Shown here: positions 33,441-40,838 of the stretch, piece by piece | Position numbering within the stretch: position 1 is the stretch's first letter | How the letters are laid out: every line of letters begins with the position of its first letter | Assembly (NCBI RefSeq): GCF_000062885.1 | Contig: NC_009142.1 | Span: forward strand, 4,949,584 to 5,013,583 | Length of the DNA: 64,000 bases | Reading direction: 5' to 3' | Origin: Saccharopolyspora erythraea NRRL 2338 | Lineage (GTDB): Bacteria > Actinomycetota > Actinomycetes > Mycobacteriales > Pseudonocardiaceae | The notes under the pieces: model-generated | The model's database searches: none | Told to the model about the DNA's origin: nothing | Seen by the model: the letters and a program-made list of their open reading frames with translations, nothing else | Translations under genes and position numbers: made by a program

Positions 33441-33483
33441 GAACATCGCCCCGGCCCGCTCGTGGCGGACCGGGGCGATGTTC
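33441..33483. terminator. Bidirectional hairpin terminator
   Basis: GAACATCGCCCCGG and CCGGGGCGATGTTC form a perfect 14-bp stem around a 15-base loop, between the converging amidohydrolase and secreted-protein genes. This is the longest perfect stem noticed in the window. Confidence 0.8.
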
Positions 33484-33494
33484 GGTGCCGCGGC

Positions 33495-33812
33495 TCAGTC
33501 GCCGATGGACTCGCCGCCACTCGCCGGCCGCGTCGTCGGTTCGGAGTCACCCTGCTCCTGCTGCCCGTCGCTGCTCTGCGAGGTGGTGTCCTGCTGCTGA
33601 TCGTCCTTGGTCGACGTGCGCTCGTCTCCGCTCTGCTGGACGCTCGTCTCCGACTTGCCCGGTTCGCTCTTGCCGGGCTGGCCTTCTTGGAGCTTGGACA
33701 GCTCGGACAGGCCCGGGATCGGGAGCTCATTGGCGAAGGCGGCGCCTCCGGCCAGGCCCAGCCCGAGGGCGAGAGTGGTGGCCACGGTCACCCGAACTAT
33801 GGTGCGCGACAC
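33495..33812 (-). CDS. Small secreted low-complexity protein
   Basis: A 105-residue protein with a signal peptide (VTVATTLALGLGLAGGAAFA, cleavage after AFA). The mature part is short, starting NELPIPGLSELSKL and continuing as a Ser/Gln/Asp/Glu-rich disordered tail (KSEPGKSETSVQQSGDE, DDQQQDTTSQ). It resembles short chaplin-independent secreted proteins of actinomycetes with no known function. The stop is beside a strong terminator. Confidence 0.65.
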   Translation of the reverse strand: MSRTIVRVTVATTLALGLGLAGGAAFANELPIPGLSELSKLQEGQPGKSEPGKSETSVQQSGDERTSTKDDQQQDTTSQSSDGQQEQGDSEPTTRPASGGESIGD

Positions 33813-34175
33813 GGTTCCTCCTGATCAGGTAGGTTGATCGGTTGCATTTCGACCCTCGGGCAGCACGGCAGTGCCCGCATCCGGAACCAGGCGATCTCCG
33901 TCGAACGAGATCACCCGGTACCCCGAAGGTGCCACTCGCACGCTGGTCTACCGATCCCTCAACGCGCTGCGCCGGAACGCTGCCGCCACAACGGAACCCG
34001 GCCACGCCCGGCGAGTCCTCGCCTCCGCGGCTGACGAAAGCCGCCTTTGCTTGGCACGCAACCACATTCGCCGGGGCGTTCCGACCTCAGCATTCCCCAC
34101 TCACACCGAGAAGGAGATTTCCCGCCTCCCACAACGAGAAACTTCCCTTCCGCCGACCGGGTCGGCTGACTCCGG
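33813..34175. other. Intergenic region, no supported gene
   Basis: About 360 bases upstream of the small secreted-protein gene. Open frames lack ribosome sites and domains. An AT-richer strip at 33825-33850 probably contains the promoter of the secreted-protein gene. Confidence 0.4.
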
Positions 34176-34660
34176 TCATGAAGTTCCCGCCCGCAGCGGA
34201 CCGTCGACACCGCCACGGACCCACGCCGTGCGGATCGGAGCGTCGTCGCCCGGCAAGGTGAAGCTGACGGACGTGGCCCGCGCGGGTCCCTCGGTCTTGC
34301 GCCCGCTGAGGTGGGCGACAGCCGGCTGCTCCTCGGCCACGACGACCTGTCCCCCGCTACCCGGCGGAGGCAGCTCGACGGTGACCGGCAGCGCGCCGCT
34401 CTGAGGAACGCTCGGGCGTCCATGGCAAAGCACCGGTTCGCGCGCTTGCTACCGGGACGCCGATCCGCCGCGTGAGACGCGTCCCCGTCGTTTTCCTTGG
34501 CTTCCGCGCCGGAAAGACGCTCGATCAGGCGTTCCACGTCGCGCACGGGTATGCGCCGGCGGTGGTGCGCGAACACGGCGAGCAGGAACAACGCCGGGCG
34601 GCCCAAGCCGAGGGCCGCACTCGCCAGCAGGATTCCGATGAGCTGCCAGGGGTCTGTCAC
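34176..34660 (-). pseudogene. Possible small membrane-protein gene with a frameshift
   Basis: A GTG at 34660 after GGAAGG starts a frame with a clear helix (IGILLASAALGLGRPALFLL) then HHRRRIPVRDVERLIERLSG. About 75 codons in, this frame turns into arginine-rich noise, while the -1/+2 frame at 34176-34433 continues with a plausible beta-rich sequence (VTVELPPPGSGGQVVVAEEQ, SVSFTLPGDDAPIRTAW). A single indel near 34430 would join them. Neither part was assigned to a family. Confidence 0.35.
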
Positions 34661-34812
34661 GCCTTCCGAACACGCGACGGAGCGCCATGTGACGGCATGA
34701 CGCCCACCTCCGCCACAAGATCACTCGGATGGGCGTACGGCTCTCGCTTCATGACGTGGAGCCGGCGGTGTTCCGTTGTCAACCAGTGCTGTCACCACAG
34801 GAGCGAAGCGGT

Positions 34813-35739
34813 ATGGCCGAGCGCAAGTACGTTCCGGGACCCAGCGACCGGGAGCTGATCAGCGCAGTGCGCGCGGGCGGCGCCGACGCGTACGGGATGC
34901 TCTACCAGCGGCACAGTGCCGCGGCCCGCAACCTCGCGCGGCAGCTGGCCTGGTCGTCGCGCGAAGCCGACGACCACGTCGCCGAGGCGTTCGCCCGGGT
35001 GCTGGACGCGCTGCGCGCCGGCCGCGGGCCCGACGAGGCGTTTCCGCCCTTACCTGCTGGTCACGGTCAGGCACGTCGCCTACAACCGGGCCCGCAAGGA
35101 CCGGCCGCTGCGGCCGGCCGAGGACGTGACCACGACGCTGGGCGTCCGGCTGGAGGCCATCAGCGGGTCGTTCGAGGACACCGCGGTCGCGAAGCTGGAA
35201 CGTTCGCCGGCCTTGCGCGCCTTCGCCCGCCTGCCGGAGCGCTGGCAGACCGTGCTGTGGCACACCGTGGTCGAGGGCGAGTCGCCCCAGCGGCTCGCGC
35301 CGCTCCTCGGTCTCACGCCCAAGGCATGGCCGCGCTGACCTACCGCGCCCGGGAGGGCCTGCGCATGGCGTATCTCCAGGTGCACGTGGCCGGCAACCCG
35401 CCGGACGACTGCCACCCCACCGTGGACCGCCTCGGCGGCTGGACCCGCGGCGGCCTGTCCGAGCGGGAAACCGATCAGGTCCAAGAGCATCTGGACAACT
35501 GCGAGCGCTGCCGCGGGCTGGCCGGCGAACTGGCGGACGTGAACCACTCGCTGCGCGTGTTCCTGGCCCCGCTCGTGCTCGGTGTTCCCGCGTTCACCTA
35601 CCTGGCCGGCTACCACGAACACGCCCCGGCCGAGGCAGCCGATCCACGGCACCAGCCCAGCAGCAGGGGCTGCTCCGACCGGCCTACGGAGCCTGAGCCG
35701 GGGCGGCCACACCCCGCAGCCTGTCGACCGGGGACTTGA
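34813..35739 (+). pseudogene. Sigma factor fused to zinc-binding anti-sigma domain, two frameshifts
   Basis: ATG 34813 opens an ECF-type sigma factor: region 2 is SDRELISAVRAGGADAYGML and LAWSSREADDHVAEAFARVL. At 35041-35043 (GCGTTTCCGCCC) an extra T shifts the frame; the true continuation FRPYLLVTVRHVAYNRARKD is one frame over, through the region-4-like LPERWQTVLWHTVVEGESPQ. Near 35321 a missing base returns to the first frame: ALTYRAREGLRMAYLQVHV, then a C-terminal ZAS-like motif HLDNCERC (HX3CX2C) and a hydrophobic segment LAPLVLGVPAFTYLAG. The two errors compensate. It may be a decayed gene or an assembly artefact. Confidence 0.75.
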
Positions 35740-35841
35740 ATCGTTTAGCACCTCGGTCCCACGGGGAAGCCGAAGTTACCGACAGCCGCTGGCGTCGACT
35801 CCCACGCATCTCGCTGATCGAAAGATCGTCAGGAGGCACCA

Positions 35842-36297
35842 GTGACGGACCACTACGACTTACCCGCACCGCAGCAGGGACTGGTCGTCACGCACTTCCT
35901 GACCGTGCGTGACGTCAGCGTCTCCCGGGAGTTCTACGCCGACATCTTCGGCGGGCAGGTCGTGTTGGCCGAGAACCCCGCCATCGTGCGGATCGCCAAC
36001 AGCTGGATCATCATGAACCCCGGCGGCGGACCCACACCCGACAAGCCCGACATCGTGCTGACCCCGCCGCAGCCCGAGGATCCGGTGTCGGCCTTCCTCA
36101 ACATCCGGGTCGCCGACATCGCCGCGTTCTACGCGGACGCCCGCGCGAAAGGCGCGCACTTCCTCACCGAACCCAAGGACCGCAAGGCCGAGGTGCGGTG
36201 CTATCTCCGCGACCCCGACGGCTACCTGATCGAGATCGGAGAAGCCACCGGGATGCTCCACGGTGTGTTCGCCGACCGGCCCGCCACCTCGAGCTGA
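35842..36297 (+). CDS. VOC family (glyoxalase/bleomycin-resistance-like) protein
   Basis: A 151-residue vicinal-oxygen-chelate protein with two beta-alpha-beta-beta-beta modules. Seen are VVTHFLTVRDVSVSREFYAD as module 1 with the metal-position His, and FLNIRVADIAAFYADARAKG with CYLRDPDGYLIEIGE as module 2 with its late Glu. GTG 35842 has AGGAGG 7 bases upstream. The family includes dioxygenases, isomerases and drug-binding proteins, so activity cannot be assigned. Confidence 0.87.
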   Translation: MTDHYDLPAPQQGLVVTHFLTVRDVSVSREFYADIFGGQVVLAENPAIVRIANSWIIMNPGGGPTPDKPDIVLTPPQPEDPVSAFLNIRVADIAAFYADARAKGAHFLTEPKDRKAEVRCYLRDPDGYLIEIGEATGMLHGVFADRPATSS

Positions 36298-36333
36298 TTC
36301 CGACGCCGAGAGGCCGGCGCTGTCGCTGTCGCA

Positions 36334-36633
36334 TCACGAGCCGGCCAGTTCAGCGCTTGGTGCGCTGCTGGATCGTCGTGCCACAGCGGCGCCCGCCACT
36401 ATGGCCGCCGCCACGGGCCACTCGACCATCTCCAGCACGGCCAGCGCGCCCAGAGCGCCGTAGAAGACCATCATCCTGGGGGAAGGCAGATATCCCCGAA
36501 CGATGTTGAGCACGAACACGAGTTCGTCTCGCGTGGGAATGCGGCGATCGGACTGGTCGAGCTCGGTGGCGATATCCCGGAGGTTCCCCGTCGCCGCCTC
36601 ACGCCCCGTCGGCCTCCGCTGCTTCGCAGCCAT
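36334..36633 (-). CDS. Small single-helix membrane protein, paralogue A
   Basis: A 99-residue protein beginning MAAKQRRPTGREAATGNL. A conserved middle (IPTRDELVFVLNIVRGYLPS) leads to a transmembrane helix (RMMVFYGALGALAVLEMVEW then PVAAAIVAGAAVA). It is clearly homologous to 38497-38820 and on the same strand. No characterised family was recognised. The paralogues flank a GAF protein, a DinB protein and a helix-bundle protein. Confidence 0.72.
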   Translation of the reverse strand: MAAKQRRPTGREAATGNLRDIATELDQSDRRIPTRDELVFVLNIVRGYLPSPRMMVFYGALGALAVLEMVEWPVAAAIVAGAAVARRSSSAPSAELAGS

Positions 36634-36828
36634 GTTCTCTCCTCGAACCTCAGGGCAACGCCCGGTGCCGGCCGACAATCGGGTACCACCCCGAGGACCG
36701 CGGCAACCCTCCGTGTCCCGGCTACCCGCCGGGTGGGTTCTCGTGCCGGAGTTCGGGGTACTGCCTTGGCAAGCCTCGAGGCCGCGTTCCGTGGTGCTCG
36801 TGGCGCTTGGGCAGACAGAGGGGGGCAC

Positions 36829-37362
36829 ATGGGACGGCTCCGGGACAGCGCCGACGAGTTCGCGTTCACCATGGCCGAGGTCGCACGCGAGCTGATGCAG
36901 GCACGGACGGTGACCGAAACCCTCGTCCGGGTCTCGCAGTTGTGCGTCGAGACCGTGCCCGGGTGCGACCACGCCGGCGTGCTGCTCGTCCGCGGGGAGC
37001 AGGTGCAGACGTTGGCCTCGACGAGTCAGCTCGTGGTCGATTCCGACAGAGCCCAGGGCGAGCTGCGCGAGGGACCGTGCTACGACGCCGCTCGCGACGC
37101 GACGTGGTTCCGCGTCGTGCACATGGGCGCCGAGAAGCGCTGGCCGCGCTACGCGCCCCGGGCCCGCGAACTCGGTATCGGGGCCATGATGGGCTTCCAG
37201 CTCTTCACCGACTCCGACCAGCTCGGCGCCCTGGACATGTACGCGGACCAACCCTACGGTTTCACCGCGATGAGCGAGCAACTCGCCTGGATCTTCGCCT
37301 CGCACGCCACCGTGGCGGTCGCGGCATCACGCGCGGGAGACCAGCTACGGCTGAGCGAATGA
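36829..37362 (+). CDS. GAF domain protein
   Basis: A 177-residue protein that is nearly all one GAF domain: FAFTMAEVARELMQARTVTE, TVPGCDHAGVLLV, QGELREGPCYDAARDATWFR, and GFQLFTDSDQLGALDMYAD. This is the type usually found in actinomycete GAF-ANTAR RNA-binding antiterminators, but the ANTAR domain is absent because the protein stops after ASRAGDQLRLSE. It may be a sensor working with a separate partner or a shortened gene. ATG 36829 has a GAGGGGGG site upstream. Confidence 0.82.
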   Translation: MGRLRDSADEFAFTMAEVARELMQARTVTETLVRVSQLCVETVPGCDHAGVLLVRGEQVQTLASTSQLVVDSDRAQGELREGPCYDAARDATWFRVVHMGAEKRWPRYAPRARELGIGAMMGFQLFTDSDQLGALDMYADQPYGFTAMSEQLAWIFASHATVAVAASRAGDQLRLSE

Positions 37363-37382
37363 GCGCCCCCGACCCGTGCCCC

Positions 37383-37940
37383 TCAACCCATGCTCCTGGC
37401 ACCGTCCAGGGACTCGCGGATGATGTCGGCGTGGCCCGCGTGCTGGGCGGTCTCGGTGATGATGTGCAGCAGCACCCGGCGAGCCGACCACCGCTCGTCG
37501 GCCTCGAACCAGGGAGCCTTCGGCAGCGGCTGGGTGGCATCCAGGTCGGGCAGGGTGGCGACCAGCTCGTCGGTCCGGCGAGCCGCCTCGGCGTAGTCGG
37601 CCAGCACGCCGGCCAGGGTCTCACCCGGCAGCATGCGGAACCCGTCGACCCACCGGGCCTGTTCGGCCTCGGTCATGGTGCTGAAGTCACCGATCGCTGA
37701 CGGGCCGTCCAGGATGAAGCCCACCCAGTTGCGCTCGACCGCGGTCACGTGCTTGATCAGACCGCCCAGGCACAGCTCGCTGACGGTGGTCCGCCGCCCG
37801 GCCTGCTCGTCGGTGAGCTCACGGGTGGTGAAGCGCAGGAAGTGCCGGTGCTTGGCCAGCATCGCCAGCAGGTCGGCGCGCTCACCGGTCACCTCCGGCG
37901 CGTCGGCCTGGTCGCGGGTGGCCAGTTCGTCGAAGGTCAT
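37383..37940 (-). CDS. DinB/DUF664 family protein
   Basis: A 185-residue four-helix DinB-fold protein. Three metal-binding histidines can be placed: GGLIKHVTAVERNWVGF, then LLHIITETAQHAGHADIIRE near the C-terminus (two His). ERADLLAMLAKHRHFLRFTT is the usual first helix. In actinomycetes these are thought to be thiol-dependent (mycothiol or bacillithiol) S-transferases or hydrolases. ATG 37940 follows GGCGGAG. It converges on the GAF gene with a 20-base gap. Confidence 0.87.
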   Translation of the reverse strand: MTFDELATRDQADAPEVTGERADLLAMLAKHRHFLRFTTRELTDEQAGRRTTVSELCLGGLIKHVTAVERNWVGFILDGPSAIGDFSTMTEAEQARWVDGFRMLPGETLAGVLADYAEAARRTDELVATLPDLDATQPLPKAPWFEADERWSARRVLLHIITETAQHAGHADIIRESLDGARSMG

Positions 37941-38118
37941 GATCTCCGCCCTCCGTTGTTCCACTTCCCTCGATCACGGCCCACGCTAGAGGCGGTATCG
38001 GCCAGTTCCTGACCTACTTGCGGGAGGGAATCGGGGAGAAGCACCCGCGCTGCCGGCGCCCTCAGCCGGGACCTCGGTCCCTGACGACGCCGGATGCGGC
38101 AACGCTTGCCCTGGTGGT

Positions 38119-38439
38119 GTGAAGGGGCGAATCATCCAGTCCGTTCCGCTTCGCTCCGATATTCCACCCATGGACGGCGACCCACCCGCCGCGCAGGCCC
38201 ATCGGGAGATCGCTGCCGCCCGACAGCGAGGTTCAGGCGTGATCGATCACGAGTGGCTCGAACGGGAACTCGCGCTGGTCAACGACGAGCTTGCCCGCAG
38301 GTTTCCGTCGGTGCCCAGGGAGCGGGTGTCCTCGGCGGTCGACGTCGCGGCATCCGAGTACCTGCCCACGGCGCGGATCACGAACTACCTCCCGATCCTC
38401 ATCGAACGCCGCGCGCGGACCTACCTGTCCAACCTGTGA
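38119..38439 (+). CDS. Three-helix-bundle dimerization domain protein
   Basis: A 106-residue protein (88 if it starts at ATG 38170). The C-terminal half, LARRFPSVPRERVSSAVDVA then TARITNYLPILIERRARTYL, matches the short three-helix dimerization domain found in many actinomycete small proteins: an F(P/G) turn, V..AV..A and a closing (V/I)L(I/V)ER.AR..L. Function is unknown. The upstream GTG start at 38119 and the internal ATG are both possible. Confidence 0.68.
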   Translation: MKGRIIQSVPLRSDIPPMDGDPPAAQAHREIAAARQRGSGVIDHEWLERELALVNDELARRFPSVPRERVSSAVDVAASEYLPTARITNYLPILIERRARTYLSNL

Positions 38440-38496
38440 CGGCCCGCTGACACGGGCCACCGAGCGTCGGCTCGACGGCCCGAATACCTGTTCCGC

Positions 38497-38820
38497 TCAA
38501 CTCGGCTGCGCAGGCGACCGCCGGCCACCGGCAGAACCCGGGCCGCCCTCCGCCGCGCTCTGCTGAGCCAACGCCGTCCCCACTCCGATCGCCGCCGCCA
38601 CGGGCCACGCGAGCACGTCGAACACCGCCAGCGCGCCCAGACCGCCGTAGAAGACCATCGACCTGCCGGACGGAAGACGGCTCCGCACGGTGTTCACCGC
38701 GCCCGCGAGATCATCGCGCGTGGGGATGTAGTGGTCAGGCTGGTGGAACTCGGCGGTCACGCCCGGCAGGTTCACCGTCGTGCCCTCACGCCCTCCCGAT
38801 CTCCGTTGCTTGGTGGCCAT
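38497..38820 (-). CDS. Small single-helix membrane protein, paralogue B
   Basis: A 107-residue paralogue of 36334-36633. It starts MATKQRRSGGREGTTVNL, keeps YIPTRDDLAGAVNTVRSRLP and SGRSMVFYGGLGALAVFDVL, and ends with a glycine/serine-rich tail. The shared core lets both be read as one family, probably arising from an old local duplication. Confidence 0.72.
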   Translation of the reverse strand: MATKQRRSGGREGTTVNLPGVTAEFHQPDHYIPTRDDLAGAVNTVRSRLPSGRSMVFYGGLGALAVFDVLAWPVAAAIGVGTALAQQSAAEGGPGSAGGRRSPAQPS

Positions 38821-39239
38821 GACCCCTCCTCAGCGCACCGGGCCAACACCGGAGCAGCATCAGCGAACCTTCGCGTGGTCGCCACTCTTGCCACCCCGGA
38901 ATGCCGAACAGCCCACCGGACTGCGGTTATGCGCAAGCCGGCGACTGCCGCGACAGCGTGCTCCGCGCCAACGGACTTAAGCCCCTGTCTGCACCGCCGA
39001 CCCCGCGTCCAGCCTGTGTGCGGTAGGTGAAAGCCCCAGCGCCTCCGCCACGGACAACGCCGCGGCCTCGCCCGGCGCCGGTCCGCCGGTTGCCACGCGG
39101 CCACGAGGTCCGGGGATGCCAGGCGATCTTGACGGCGGGCCTCAGCGCCCTCGAAGACGCCCAGTCACCGCGGCAGCCGAGCACACCCGGCGGAGAGCTC
39201 ACATCGGCGGCAGCCCCACAAGCGCGAAGGAGAGCCGCA
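38821..39239. other. Intergenic region before the Pao operon
   Basis: About 420 bases with no supported gene. It should contain the promoters of the divergent small membrane gene and of the aldehyde oxidoreductase operon. No operator-like palindrome was noticed. Confidence 0.45.
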
Positions 39240-39848
39240 ATGGGCGAGTCAACGACCGGTACCCGTCAGTCGTCCGGCCCGGTCGGCGGTACGTGGACCG
39301 CGGTGGAGCCGGGGCAGCAGGAGACCATTCCGCTCTCGACGATCACGTTGCACGTCAACGGCCGTGAGCGCCGCCTCGAGCTGGATCCGCGCACGTCGCT
39401 GCTCGACGCGCTGCGCGAACACCTGCGCATGGGCGGGACGAAGAAGGGCTGCGACCACGGGCAGTGCGGCGCCTGCACGGTGCTGGTCAACGGCCGGCGC
39501 ATCAACTCCTGCCTGACGCTGGCCGTCATGCACGAAGGCGACGAGATCGTGACGATCGAAGGTCTGGGCTCGCCCGGCGCCCTGCACCCCATGCAGTCCG
39601 CCTTCGTCGAGCGCGACGGTTTCCAGTGCGGCTACTGCACGCCCGGCCAGATCTGTTCGGCTGTCGGCATGCTCGCCGAAGCGGAGGCGGGTTGGCCCAG
39701 CCACGTCACCGCGGACGTGGCCTCCGCCCAGATCGCGCTGACCGACGAGGAGATCCGCGAGCGGATGAGCGGCAACATCTGCCGGTGCGCGGCCTACCCG
39801 AACATCGTCGCCGCCATCCGCTCCGTCGCCGAGGGAGGCCGGCCATGA
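39240..39848 (+). CDS. paoA: Aldehyde oxidoreductase iron-sulfur subunit (PaoA/YagT-like)
   Basis: A 202-residue [2Fe-2S] subunit of a molybdenum hydroxylase. The plant-type cluster is [15 protein letters not shown] with a further Cys in INSCLTLA; the second cluster is [12 protein letters not shown] and SGNICRC. The N-terminal 35 residues are Ser/Gly-rich and show no Tat motif, unlike E. coli PaoA. ATG 39240 has GAAGGAG upstream. It overlaps the FAD subunit gene as ATGA. Three successive genes give a complete enzyme. Confidence 0.9.
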   Translation: MGESTTGTRQSSGPVGGTWTAVEPGQQETIPLSTITLHVNGRERRLELDPRTSLLDALREHLRMGGTKKGCDHGQCGACTVLVNGRRINSCLTLAVMHEGDEIVTIEGLGSPGALHPMQSAFVERDGFQCGYCTPGQICSAVGMLAEAEAGWPSHVTADVASAQIALTDEEIRERMSGNICRCAAYPNIVAAIRSVAEGGRP

Positions 39849-40828
39849 GGCCCTTCACCTACGAGCGAGCGACGGACGAGCACGCCGCGGTCGCCGCGGT
39901 GGCCCAGCCCGGCGCGAAGTTCATCAGCGGCGGTACGAACCTGCTCGATCTGATGAAGATCGATGTCGAGCGGCCCAGCCATCTGGTCGACATCAGCCGT
40001 CTGCCGCTGACCGACCTCGAGGAGCAGGACGACGGCGGACTGCGCATCGGCGCCCAGGTGTCGAACTCCGACCTCGCCGCCGACACCCGGGTGCGCGAGC
40101 GGTATCCGGTGCTGTCGCAGGCGCTGCTCGCCGGTGCGTCGGGCCAGTTGCGCAACAAGGCCTCGGTCGGCGGGAACCTGTTGCAGCGCACGCGATGCCC
40201 GTACTTCTACTACGCGGCCTCGGGTTGCAACAAGCGCGAGCCCGGTTCCGGCTGCTCGGCGATCGGTGGCTACAACCGCATACACGCGATCCTCGGCGCC
40301 AGCGACGCGTGCATCGCCACCCACCCGTCCGACATGGCCGTCGCGATGGCGGTCCTGGAGGCGCAGATCGAGCTGCTCGACGCCGAAGGGTCGGTGCGCC
40401 GCGTCGCCATCGCGGACTTCCACCGCCTACCGGGCGACACGCCGCACATCGAGACCGTCCTGCGGCCGGGCGAGATGATCACAGCGGTGATCCTCCCCGC
40501 GCCCCCGCCGGGACGCCAGCTCTACCGCAAGGTGCGCGACCGCGCGTCCTACGAGTTCGCGCTGGTTTCCGTGGCGGTCATCGTCTCGACGGACGGCGGG
40601 GCGATCAGCGGGGCCCGAGTCGTGTTCGGCAGTGTGGCGCACAAGCCCTGGCGATCGATCGAGGCGGAGGCCGCCCTGATAGGCAACCCCGCCACGACGG
40701 CCACGTACCGCGCCGCAGGCGAGGCGGCGATGCGCAACGCCGTGGGGCAGGGCGACAACGACTTCAAGATCGAGCTGGCCAAGCGCACGCTGTGCCGCAC
40801 GCTGGCGCAGGCGGCCGAGGCGAGCTGA
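39845..40828 (+). CDS. paoB: Aldehyde oxidoreductase FAD subunit (PaoB/YagS-like)
   Basis: A 327-residue FAD-binding subunit. [20 protein letters not shown] and [16 protein letters not shown] are the FAD-binding segments. Cysteines at about 118, 128, 137 and 156 ([34 protein letters not shown]) match the extra [4Fe-4S] site known in E. coli PaoB but lacking in most xanthine-dehydrogenase-type subunits. This places the enzyme in the periplasmic-aldehyde-oxidoreductase branch. It is coupled to paoA by overlap and to paoC by a 10-base gap. Confidence 0.9.
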   Translation: MRPFTYERATDEHAAVAAVAQPGAKFISGGTNLLDLMKIDVERPSHLVDISRLPLTDLEEQDDGGLRIGAQVSNSDLAADTRVRERYPVLSQALLAGASGQLRNKASVGGNLLQRTRCPYFYYAASGCNKREPGSGCSAIGGYNRIHAILGASDACIATHPSDMAVAMAVLEAQIELLDAEGSVRRVAIADFHRLPGDTPHIETVLRPGEMITAVILPAPPPGRQLYRKVRDRASYEFALVSVAVIVSTDGGAISGARVVFGSVAHKPWRSIEAEAALIGNPATTATYRAAGEAAMRNAVGQGDNDFKIELAKRTLCRTLAQAAEAS

Positions 40829-40838
40829 GGAGGCGACG

